From the NCBI RefSeq assembly GCF_021155765.1, contig NC_060113.1, positions 858,501 to 922,500 on the forward strand: a stretch of DNA of 64,000 nt, written 5' to 3'. The translations under genes and the position numbers were made by a program. Of this stretch, positions 12,962 to 24,313 are shown piece after piece. The notes under the pieces are model-generated. The model searched no databases. It saw only the letters and a list, made by a program, of their open reading frames with translations, and was not told the DNA's origin. Position 1 is the first letter of the stretch, and every line of letters starts with the position of its first letter. The DNA comes from Diprion similis. Lineage: Eukaryota; Arthropoda; Insecta; Hymenoptera; Diprionidae.

Positions 12962-14321
12962 AATGTGTGAGAACGTAAAAGTTCAAGTCTGGAACGAAAT
13001 ACTGCCTAAACACTCTTAAAAGGCTGAAGTCTCTTGAACGCGTAAATTTTATGAGAATTTTCTTCCCTTTTTTCATTCCCTGTGTTTTTCTTTTTTCATT
13101 TTCCTTCAATCATTTCTCCTCCTCAAAATTTTTTTTTTACCTTTCACCGAATCATCATCGCAAGGGGCTTTCCTTTGTGTTTGGTTTTAATATCGCGAAA
13201 TTCAGATAAACGAACATTTCTTTCGGTTAACCATTTTCCACCACCATCTGAATTTTCTCCATTTCGTTTCGTTTTCTGGGGGTTGGTTTTTTTTTTTTTT
13301 TTTCTTTTTTTTCTTGTTTCCCTCCTTTTCTACCTTCTTCTTCTTCTTCTTTTCACAACGACGTTTTAAAGACTTTCACCGCTTCCTCGGCTTATACAAA
13401 ATTCGATTTCACAGGGTTAGGAGGGTGGAACTGTGATGAGCACCAGCTACATTCGCGAAATATTGAGCAGTACACGGCTGCCACCGATATTCCTCGCTCC
13501 CATAATCGGGATTCGAGTCACGTCGGTTTTTAAGACCCTGGCACATGGAGGGAAGAAGATCTTTTAAATTCTACTCCGTAGCAATAAACCACCACCAGCG
13601 TAGTAGTAGTAGCTACCTGCTACGCACGTCCAAACTCACGAACCCCAAAACGAGCTGCCGAGTTTCAAACAAGAGTAATTATTTAGTTTGTTTGCCCGAG
13701 GAAGGCGGGATTCGCAGAAGCCACCCAAGACTGGAAACTGCTGCAACGAAATCTCGGGCCCCAAAAACCATATACATATACCTACGTAACCTAAATTTAT
13801 ACTTACGATGAAGAAGGAAATTATGAAAGTAAACAAATTTTTAATGTGCAAAATTTATGCGAAAACAATTCTTGGCGTCCTTTTTTTCTTTCTTTCTCTA
13901 TCTCACATTGAGGAAAAGTAGATAAAGAGAGAGAGAGAGAGAGAGTGGAGGAGGGATGGATCGATATATTTTTTACCATATCCATATCCAGACCCTTCGC
14001 ATCGGAAGCCTACCATTTGGCCCATCGCCAGATGTGGTCACAATTTAATACCACCAACGAAGATATCGGTGTCAGGTGTTGCTCCTCTTCTTGGTGGTGG
14101 AGGAAGGTACCGATGTGACTGGAATAGCATATCCTTGGGGGCCTAAGAAAGCAGGAACTCTCCTCGTCGTCCACCACCTTCTTCTAGGATTCTTGCCTAT
14201 ATATGTACCTACTACCGGTGGAGGAGAAACGCCTTTGTTCACGCGGGTTCAAAGTGGCGTGAAGTTGAGGAGAGGAAAACGAGACGCGTTTACCTCTGGC
14301 ACCACTTCTCTCCGAGATGTG

Positions 14322-14929
14322 TAAAAAACGACTATTTTTTTCTTGAGTCTCGTGTGACAAAATGTTAGTTTTTGATGTTTTAAGAGCCCGATCCAAAGGA
14401 GAGTTCAAAAAAAAATAATTTTAAGAGGTCGCTCCAAATTTTTTTAAATGTCAGAAATCATGAAAAGTCGATTTTTTTTTGTTTTTTTTTTTTTTTTCTT
14501 TTCTCTCGTTACGGTATGATTTTATAGACAAAAGAAAAATAAGTTTCCGAAAGTTTCAGTTCAAAATTTGAATTTCGAAAGGTCGCTCATAATTTTTTTT
14601 CAATTTTTCGGTGCATTTCTTTAGATCTTTTCGAGCGAACTTTTAATATTGATATTAAAATTTGATAAATTTTTTTTCTTTAATCTAGTAAGAAAGAATC
14701 GATAACAATACACCACGACAGGAATTAAAAATCAAACAAAATACTGAAAATATAATTTATTTAATTTAATTTTATAACGATTTTTGACATTTTTTAAAAT
14801 TTGGAGCGATCTCTTAAAAATTTTTTTTTAAGCTGTCCTTTGGAGTGGGCTCTTAAAACATCAAAAACTAACATTTTGTCACACGAGACTCAAAAAAAAA
14901 AAAATAGTCGGTTTTTTGCGCCACCCTAA
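14322..14929 (-). mobile_element. MITE family A, copy 2 (inverted relative to the others)
   Basis: Inverted repeats of roughly 130 bp face each other around a core of about 330 bp. The right end finishes GCGCCACCCTAA. The left repeat lacks the outermost AGGGTGGCGC. Core landmarks, such as the AGTAAGAAAGAATCGATAAC block and the GTTTCCGAAAGTTTCAG block, run opposite to copies 1 and 3. Confidence 0.85.
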
Positions 14930-15640
14930 TGTCTACACACTTTCACCTTTTAGATTTCCACTCCCATGTATCCACAGTTGCTATGGGGATATGGAGTCGG
15001 TTGACTTTACTTCAAGACCCGACGACTACGTGATGTTTACTGATGTGACTCACACTCTCTCTCTCTCTCTCTCTCTCTTTTTATACCGTTTGAAGGATAC
15101 TCGTTGGGCGTTTTCTTTTTTTTTTTTTTTTTTTTTTTTTTATCGGGAATCAGGAAAAGTGGTTCAAGATTAATCGACATCCGTAACAAGGTTGAAGTCC
15201 GTTATGTTGAGGGGATAAATTACTGGTTTTTGCAACTTTGGAATTACCTCGAAAGAGTTGAAAATTCTCTCGTACCTCTTAGCTTGAAATGATTTTTGGG
15301 AAAGGAAAAGCTTGTTCAACCGACGATGATGTGTTAACCGATATCAATCATCCTTCTATAAACCATATCGAGGACTTCAATCAAGAACGATGATATCATT
15401 TGATAAACTTATCCATGCATGGCGTTTATGTATGAGAACACGCGATTAGAAATCGATCCGAGGGGTTGAAATTTCTACCGGCATTACGCGTCAAGGAATC
15501 AGGACAAATTGGATGAGAACTCTCTGTCTTACCTTCCTTACCACCTTGTTGGACCCACCAATAAGAGGTGAACGAGTCAAATCCAGACGTCAGCAATCAA
15601 GAGGTTACAAATTTATGGGGGTAAAAGCTGCCGGCCATTT

Positions 15641-15670
<30 letters not shown>
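15641..15670 (+). repeat. (CTGC)n microsatellite
   Basis: Seven CTGC/CTGCCTGC-type units. Confidence 0.85.
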
Positions 15671-15671
<1 letters not shown>

Positions 15672-18600
15672 TCTATCTCTCTCTTTTTCTCTCTTTCTAC
15701 ACTGCCTGGGCGTAAAAGCTACTTTCCGAATTACGGTCGGTGGTGGGATTTACCGAGGTGAAAATACCGCGGCTGGCTGACTGGCTGGCGAATGATCAGC
15801 GAGCTGCAACAGCATACCTTCGGAAATTAAATTCTCCTCGATGCAAGTACGGCATCAGGAGAGCCATTAGACCGAATTAGGAGTACCGATTGGTGGGAAT
15901 CCGCGGCGAGGGGGGGGGGGGGGGGGAGGGGGGGGGGAGAGCTTCGATTTGCTGCAGTGTATAGAAATTGTTTTCTCTCGTGAGATTTTATTTTCCAACG
16001 TTAGAGCGGCTTGCGTCGATACTCTTCTTCAGAACTTGAGAAAATAGTACCAGCAATGGAATAGCGAAGGTGAACTTTTGATTAGGGAGAATAATCCATG
16101 GCGTCTTGTAAAGAAATTTATAATCTATTTAAGGATATTGAAAATAGAATATTTTTAGGAGACAAGAAAAATTCAAGGATAGTTTCTGGGACTTTTTTTT
16201 TAAGAATATTTCGGTATCAGGATTTTCTTTGAAAGGTATTTTGTATAAAAACGATGCGAGAAACGGGATCTCACGATGAATCTGTTCCAGGTCGATCCCA
16301 CAGATTCGTTTTATAGTAGAGTAAAAACTAAGCGACTATTTATTTTTTGTTTTCATCTATCATCAAATATTTCAAGAAGGGTGAAACCACTCTCCAATAT
16401 AAAGCATGTCAAAGAGTTATGATTAGGCAAATTCACCCACAAGAAGATAATATTTTTCAACCAATTCAACTGGAAAAAATCTTTCTCATAAGGAGGAATG
16501 AAAAATGTAATTTTTTCAATTAAAAGAAAACAACTGACAAATCGATCTCTTGACATGCCAATACTTTTGAGGGTGCTTTTACCACCTTAAAGTTTATAAT
16601 GGCGGATAAAAATTAATACGTGTCAGTTACTTTTTAATCTACTATAACGTAGTTTAAAAAAAAAATCGAATTGCAAAGATCGATTTGAAACAGTTTACCC
16701 TTCCTTGTCAGACTGACTGACTTACTGACTCTTTCGGATAATCTTTCTGGAAAATAAAAGCTTTTGTGTGTATGTGTCTGCGTGTGCATGGTCAGCGTGA
16801 AGAAAGGATATCGTTTCTTTTGTACTCAACAAAATCCTTGAGGATGAGACGGTGGAGAGCAGAGAAAAGGAACAAATCTTCGATTGATGTAACGCCGAAG
16901 TTTTCTTATTCCTCTTCAAAGGATAAGCCTTTTTTTTTTGGTTCGGTAACGGAATCGGGAATTCCGGTTTAAAGTTCTTTCTTCTTCTTCTTCTTCTTAT
17001 TATTTTCATTTTCGTCCTAGTAGTTGGTACAAGGATACATTATATTTGTATAAAAATTTCTTCGACTTAAACAAGCAGGAGTTTCTTTGTACAAAGAACT
17101 GAGGATCATTTGCTGGACTATCTTTATACGTAGACACAGATGAAATTCTGAAGTTACAGTTTGATGTACCAAAGTAAAAATGTGAAGTGAATAAAGAAGA
17201 AGAAGAAGAAGAAGAAGAATTCTCAACCACCTAGCTATGCCGCAGTACGTGCTTCGCTGGTATAGACGACTCTAACATCTGTGATTGCACTCCAGTAGGT
17301 ACTGAAAGAGGAATGAAAGGAAGAAGGAAGTGCGCGGGACGTGTGCAACTGCAAATAACTCTCGTACCTGATGTTGTTCTCTTATATTCTTTTCTTTTCT
17401 TCGAGTGTCTCACATTTCCCCTACCATTCCTCCATCTTAATCTATTTCTATGCTCATGGTTGCATTCGTCCTTGCGAAGGGCTCCGATCTTCTTTCTGTT
17501 GTAAGAAGAAAATAAACTGAAATAAAGAAGCAAAAACTGCCGTCATAGACTTCTTACGAATGAAGCGAAGTTACGAATTTCGAAAGTTCTCAAAGTGCCT
17601 GATTTGGAATTCTTTTTTTTGCCGAAAATTCAAGCTAAGAAATTAAACTTTGTTTAGATACATGGCAAGATAGTCCGTGGCTTTAAAGTTCCGAAAATTC
17701 AAGTTACGATGTAGAGCAATGTTCTGAAAAGTAAAGTTCCGATGGAGAAAAATTATGAACAATTAAGATTCCACAGAGTCGAATTCTGAAATTTAAAATA
17801 CACTCGCGTAGCGTAGTTTACTCAACGATTCGGTGTAAAAATTGAGAAAAACCGAAAATCAGAATTATCAAAATTACGAACGTAAAAAGCTATCGGAAAT
17901 CCAAAAACAAGGAACGATTAAAATCATGAAATTTGATTGAGAGACAAATTTAGAGAAATAAAAATCTTCGATCATTCAGGAATTCGGTTATTCACATTTT
18001 TAATTTTCTCATTCTCGCATTTTTCTAACTTTTCGGATTAAGTATTCGAAACTTTGATGTTTCGCCAAAGTTTTTTTTATCTCTTCGCTTCAAGTTTCGC
18101 GATTAAATAAGTATCAACTAATAGACTGTAATGGCTGAAACAGAACAGAAATCGTAAAACACGAAAATATCCAAAAATATTTATCCAATTTGCAAAAAAA
18201 TTTTTAGCGTATTCAAAAATTTTTTCACATGATATTGCGCAAAAAACGAATCGCGATTTTACCGGCACCTTCTGCATTCTGGTGCTTCAACGACATATTT
18301 CCGCCGCCATAAGCCAGAGGTCGGGGATTTCTGAATTATTAATCCAAATCCCCTAGATCTGCATCGTGCGGCTGCTAGCGTCGAGCAACCGTCTCTTATC
18401 CTGTATTTACGTAGCAAATTAATAATCAGTCTTTTCCTACCGCCGCCGTCGCCGCCGCTTTCGCACACACGTGTTGGAGAATTTCCTCTGGTGGATGATG
18501 AAGTCGAGTCGTGTTCAACGAGTCGAAATATATAGCTAATATACACGGTTTTCACCCTTCGCTGATTCTTCAGATTTTACTTACAGTATATGTATATGTA

Positions 18601-19256
18601 TTAGACTGTATCAAAAAATTGACTATTTTTTTTTTTTTTTTTTAATGGTATACTGAAAATATTGTTCAAGATGACGAAAAAGAAATACCATAAAAATTTC
18701 AGATTTTAATATTGATATTTAGAGGTGCCTCATCGCGATTTTCTACTTTCCATAAGAATAACATGGCAAAAATGGTTCTTGCTCCTTGCGATTTTTATAA
18801 CTAGATAACGACGCGTCGTACAGAAAATTCATAAACATGTTTTTGTAGGAAATTGAACGTTCTACAAAAAAGGTCTCTTTTCATTTTACGATAAATCTAC
18901 TCCTTCAAAAGTTATTTGAGGTCAAACATCAGCAAAGGACCTCAAATAACTTTTGAAGGAGTAGATTTATCGCAAAATGACAAGAGACCTTTTTTGTAGA
19001 ACGTTCAATTTTCTACAAAAATATGTTTATGAATTTTCTGTACGACGCGTCGTTATCTAGTTATAAAAATCGCAAGGAGCAAGAACCATTTTTGCCATGT
19101 TATTCTTATGGAAAGTAGAAAATCGCGATGAGTCACCTCTAAATATCAATATTAAAATCTGAAATTTTTATGGTATTTCTTTTTCGTTATCTTGAAAAAT
19201 ATTTTCAGTATACCATTAAAAAAAAAAAAATAGTCAATTTTTTTGATACAGTCTAA
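18601..19256. mobile_element. Foldback element 1: 656 bp near-perfect palindrome
   Basis: Left arm 18601-18923 and right arm 18938-19256 are reverse complements with few mismatches over about 320 bp. They are separated by a 14-base loop. Ends read TTAGACTGTATCAAAAAA and the complement TTTTTTGATACAGTCTAA. TA occurs at the outer edges, compatible with a TA target site. There is no transposase reading frame, so this is a foldback MITE. Confidence 0.9.
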
Positions 19257-19266
19257 TATGTATACT

Positions 19267-19888
19267 AGGGTGTTGACGAATTTTTCGCGCCCCACCTCCA
19301 AAAGAAACTTCAAATAATTCGAAAACTATTGCCAAATTTTTTCTGATTTATACCTTAACTATGGGATAATCCGCTTTGTGGTCAAAGTTTCTGCTGGAAA
19401 TAACATGGGAAAAACTTGTTTTCTTAGTATATATTTTTTTGCGAGAGTAATAATAGTTGAAAAAAATCTGCAACCGCGAGGTTTTAGTCGGCGTTAGTGT
19501 TACTATGTGTAAAAAAAATTTACATCACGATAGCAGGAAATCTAGACGAATTGCACTTTCTCTAAATGCAAAAAAAAAAGTCAGATTTCGATGGTGTGCA
19601 ATTCGTCGAGATTGCGTGGTACGATTATGGGAATTTTTTCCCAAACGGTAGCACTAATGCCGACTAAAACCTCACATTTACAAAATTTTTCTTAACATTA
19701 TTACTTTTACAATAAAATATATACTGAGAAAAAAAGTTTTTCCCATAGTATTATTTCCGTAAGAAACTTCGACCACAAAGCGGACTATCTTAGAGTTGAG
19801 ATAAAAATGTGAAAAAAATTAGATAATTGTTTTCTAATTATTTGAAATTGATTTTGGCGGTGGGGCGGCAATAATTCGTCAACACCTT
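19267..19888. mobile_element. Foldback element 2: 622 bp palindrome, unrelated to element 1
   Basis: It starts AGGGTGTTGACGAAT and ends ATTCGTCAACACCT. Arms of about 290 bp pair with more mismatches than element 1: for example, the segment with CCGCTTTGTGGTCAAAGTTT near 19370 pairs with the one near 19770. The loop is about 38 bp, around 19557-19594. It begins 10 bp after foldback element 1 ends and has no coding capacity. Confidence 0.85.
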
Positions 19889-20444
19889 AAATAAGGGACA
19901 CCCTATAATGTATACTAATCCAATTTCAACGAAACGTGAATCCCGCGTCATTTTCTTCCCTTCCGATTCTCCTATACATATATGTGATTTGTAAAAATTT
20001 CCACATACCGTAAAACCTACCTTATCAAGTTTTATTCGCGAAAAGTTACCCGCTGCAGAAGCAATCTAAACTTTGCTAATTTAGATATCGAACTTCTTTT
20101 ATACCTACCTACCTACTTTCTTCATTCGTGCGACTCTTACCACAAAAGTTGTTCAAAAATTTTTCAAAATAATAATAACAATAATAATAGTTATAACGAA
20201 TTCCATTATGTGTCCACAAATATTTTCGTATTTCTTAAGATTGGATCATATTCATTTGTATTATAAAATATACGTTAACGGATCAAGAAGGAAGTTTAAT
20301 AAAATGTGATGAATTGATTACAGAACGTGTTTTTTTTTTTTTTTATATCATTATCATCATTATTATTATCATCATTATCATCATCGGAGAATATTATTCG
20401 AAATATATCTCACAGTTGTTTGAGAGTCGTTGTTGAAATTTCAA

Positions 20445-21020
20445 CAGGGTGGCGCAAAAGACCGACTATTTTTTTTTTTTTTTTCGAGTCTCGTGTGACA
20501 AAACGTTAGTTTTTGATGTTTTAAGAGCCCACTCCAAAGGACAGGTAAAAAAAAATTTTAAGAGATCGCTCCAAATTTTAAAAAATGTCAAAAATCGTGA
20601 AAAAATTAAATTAAAAAAATTATATTTTCAGTATTTTGTTTGATTTTTAATTCATGTCGTGGTGTATTGTTATAGATTCTTTCTTACTAAATAGAAGAAA
20701 AAAAAATTATCAAATTTTAATATGAATATTAAAAGGTCGCTAGAAAAGATCTAAAGAAATGCACCAAAAAAATTGAAAAAAAAAAATTATGAGCGACCTT
20801 TCAAAATTCAAATTTTGAACTGAAACTTTCGGAAACTTATTTTTTTTTTTTTCTTGTCTATAAAATTATACCGTAACGAGAAAAAAAAATTTAAAAAAAA
20901 AAACAAATTCGATTTCTGACGTGTTTCTGACTCTTAAAACATCAAAAACTAACATGTTGTCACACGAGGCTCAAGAAAAAAAAAAAAAAAAAAAATAGTC
21001 GGTTTTTTTGCGACACCCTA
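20445..21020 (+). mobile_element. MITE family A, copy 3 (both ends present)
   Basis: It begins CAGGGTGGCGCAAAA and ends TTTTTTGCGACACCCTA. It has the family core: the ACCGTAACGAG block, the GAACTGAAACTTTCGG block and AGATCTAAAGAAATGCACC. Part of the inner right repeat is deleted. Confidence 0.85.
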
Positions 21021-21427
21021 GTATATAGTATACCATGTATATAACCAGGCAGGCTAAAGTTTGGATTTCGTATTTAATTGAGAAAACTGGCAGATGTCTG
21101 TCTATATAGCTGCTGATTCTAAGAAGACGAGAGAAAGTTTGAAACTGTGGTTTCAATCCTCCTCCGAGGTAGAAATTCGAGAACCTTATTACGTCTTCGT
21201 ACGTACCAGTACACCCTTCACCATATCATACATCACAGCTTTTATACCTATAAAAATAACAATAACAATAATAATAAGAATAAAAACAATAATAAGAATA
21301 ACGCCCCTCGAAACGTCTCAAAACCGTTGCAATTTTCCAAGGACGAAGAGGAGGAGCAAACAAAACGAACAAGTCAATCGCAGATATCAGTTGATATAAG
21401 GTTCCTTTGGAGAGGATGAGTACCTAC

Positions 21428-21462
21428 TTAGGTTAGGTTAGGTTAGGTTAGGTTAGGTTAGG
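21428..21462 (+). repeat. Interstitial telomere-type array (TTAGG)7
   Basis: Seven uninterrupted TTAGG units, the canonical arthropod telomere repeat, are followed by GTTGG. Confidence 0.9.
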
Positions 21463-21875
21463 TTGGTTCGTGTGTAACAATATAATCGTAAATCGTAATA
21501 TTATTTTCTCTATATAACGAAACTATGAATTTTACGACAAAATATCATCCCTCTTCCATAATCAGGAGTCGAAGTCCCGTTCTTGGTCCTGTTTTTGGGG
21601 TTATATAACACAGGGTAAGCCGATGTGTCCGGGGACGGCTCGACGTGATCGTCGGGTCAGGCAGGCGGTCGGGTTGGTCGGTTTGGGATCGGGGATGGGG
21701 ATGGGGATGGTAACACCGCAGTAACAACAAATTGGAATTTATTGCCGAGATATACGAGCGATTTGTCGTTCCGATCGACAGCCCTGAGCTTTTTTGGACG
21801 GCAGCTGCCTACGCGAGAACGTTGTTCCGGAACCGTTGCTTTTGCTGCCCACAAAGAGCTTTTCCCAATTCGGAA

Positions 21876-21913
<38 letters not shown>

Positions 21914-22479
21914 TAAGAAAAGCTTCAACCCCATTTTTACACCGTTCCGCTTTCTCGCACCACCGATTTTATACTTCACTCTCTCTCTCTCTCTTCTTTG
22001 GCTTCTTCAGCTTATCACCAAGAGACGATGATGCCAACGACAACGACGAAGACGACTTACGCACTTGCTTTTTACAACCATTTTTTAGTGTGTTCGGGGA
22101 TGCTGAATGGGTGTACGACTCTTCAGACCCCAGACCACCCCCAGATCCTCTTCCTCCCCCCCTCGACCATCTGTTATTTAGCTTTATACATATGTATACC
22201 ACCCTATATATGTATGCGTGTAATGTATTATGTACAACAACCACCCTTCTGTTATACTTATAGAGTGTGTGTGTGTGTGTGTATGTGTGTGTGTGTGGAA
22301 GTGAAGGTGAGTTGTGAGAGAGCGTCAGAAAAGCACTCGTCGTATCATGTGATATACATACATATATATATATATATATACCTACGCGTATTGAATTGCC
22401 GGAGGAAAATTGCTAGGGGGTTGAAATTCGATTGAAAACGACGGAGTCAATGTAGCTAGAGAAGGTATAAAAGGTACCT

Positions 22480-22510
22480 ACCCTACCTACCTACCTACCT
22501 ACCTACCTAC
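22480..22510 (+). repeat. (CCTA)n microsatellite
   Basis: About seven CTAC units. Related CTACC/CTTAC runs occur at 22626-22662 and 23550-23600. Confidence 0.85.
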
Positions 22511-23205
22511 GCCCAGATGTACATACATACTCGTATATATTATTGTTGTTGTTGTTATTATTATTGTTATTACGACGAGTAATACAATTCGGAAATTCTG
22601 AATTTAGATGTAACAGCAGTGTGCCTTATATCCTTACCTTAACTTACCTTACCTTACCTTACCTCTTACCTTGTTATCAACAATATGATTCGATGAAAAA
22701 GAACATCGCAGACTTCCTTTCAATTGTTCGTTTTATTCTGGATATATGTAGGTAAATTAGAAATTGTATTGTTGCGCGGTATTTTGTTCCACAGTGCGAT
22801 CGATATATCGAAATTTCAAACATGCGGAAAGAAAGTCACGAAAGATGAATTGAAATTTTTATACACCGGTCATTCGAAGTATTGACACTTTTAAGTTTTT
22901 ACCATCATCATCAACTTAATGGTGAGGTTAGAGTCACTTTTTACATTACCAAAAACAGTGATTCTCGGACTTAAGAAGTTACCACAAAGTGTGCAACTTA
23001 ACGTACTCAATATTTGAAGTATCTATTGAAGTCTTTGTCTTGGTTATGTAACGGAGAGTTATGGTTTGGAGAAATGGGTCAATTAATACGTTACATCGTT
23101 TTACGTTTCACGTTTCGACCCTCCTTGAAATGAAGATATTTTTTTATTAAACTGTCAGAGAATTGAGAAACGAGGAAAGGGACTTGACAACGTAAAATGC
23201 AAAAT

Positions 23206-23230
23206 CACGTGACGTGACGTGACGTGACGT
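23206..23230 (+). repeat. (ACGTG)n microsatellite
   Basis: Five ACGTG units, a self-complementary E-box-like motif in tandem. Confidence 0.8.
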
Positions 23231-24204
23231 ATTCATTGATCTATTTCCAATAGACATTATAATCCATTAAAATTTATTCCATTACCCATTATATGGGTAC
23301 CTATACTTACGAATTCAAGATCTTTCGAATTTAGGAGATATCAGTTGATTACTATAAACAATCATTACTGTCATATATGAATGTTAAAACGATAAAAATT
23401 GAGAGACCTTATAGTCGTGTAGCACTAACAGCACCACCGGTGAACCCCAATCATATTATTTTCTTTTCTTTTTTCTTTTTTCTTGTATGTAAAATATACA
23501 TTATACGGCAACCACACGTATGTACGTACATACATGCATAAAACATTTATACCTTCCTACCTTCCTACATTCCTACCTTTCTACCTTTCTACCTACCAGC
23601 CTGATGTTGTCCGCAATATAAGCGAGGTGTGGCTGGATATCGAATATCGCCCAAAGGAAATCGATCAGATTGACGTCAAGAGCTTCTTCTCCACTTCACT
23701 CTAAGGAGAGAGTCTCGCGGCAAAGAGGAGGAGCAGATCTCTCCTCTCCACCTCTCTCCTCTCCTCTCCTCTCCTCTCCTCTTCTCTCAGGCTTGGACGG
23801 CTAAACAGGACTTCATCCTACACCCGGAACACCCGATATTGAGGTCCGCTCGAGTTCCTTGTCCTCTTATACAAGTACATTAATGTACAACCAAACCTGA
23901 CACTCAACTGTAGGAAAATTTTTCTACATCAAGTGTAATATATCAACGCTTCGGGGTTTTGCGGGTGCAGTCGACGACAAGGACAGAGAGAAAGAGAGAG
24001 TGAGGGTGGGTGGGAGGGAGGGAGGGAGGGAGAGAGGGAAATGGTGTCAAAGTTCAAAGGACACGCGTCATCACCTCGGGTCACTTGAGTTAATTATTTC
24101 ATAACGGTTACATCGAAGGGGGGTGAACGGGGAGGGGGGGGGGGGGAGTCATAAAATATTGGAAAATAAATTTCACCACCATATATATATATATATATAT
24201 ATAT

Positions 24205-24279
24205 AACATCAAAAACTAACATTTTGTCACACGAGACTCCAGAAAAAAAAAAAAAAAAGTCGTTTTTTTTTGCGCCACC

Positions 24280-24283
<4 letters not shown>
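24205..24283 (+). mobile_element. MITE family A, solo right end
   Basis: About 79 bp of the right inverted repeat (AACATCAAAAACTAACATTT to GCGCCACCCTAA) sits inside a (TA)n microsatellite. No core or left end is seen. Confidence 0.75.

Positions 24284-24313
<30 letters not shown>

Larger units (their letters stand above)
10355..18600. other. Gene-poor DNA, second part
   Basis: I see no supported gene. Less AT-rich patches at about 13,380-13,780, 14,000-14,320 and 15,480-15,900 contain no convincing exon. From about 17,574 to 18,060 a degenerate short motif (GTTCCGAAAATTCAAG-like) recurs. Confidence 0.6.

Noticed and set aside
21732..22031. Frame starting EFIAEIYERF in a GC-richer patch
   Set aside because: The start is TTG not ATG, the frame runs into a (GA)n repeat giving Glu-Arg, and no good splice sites surround it.
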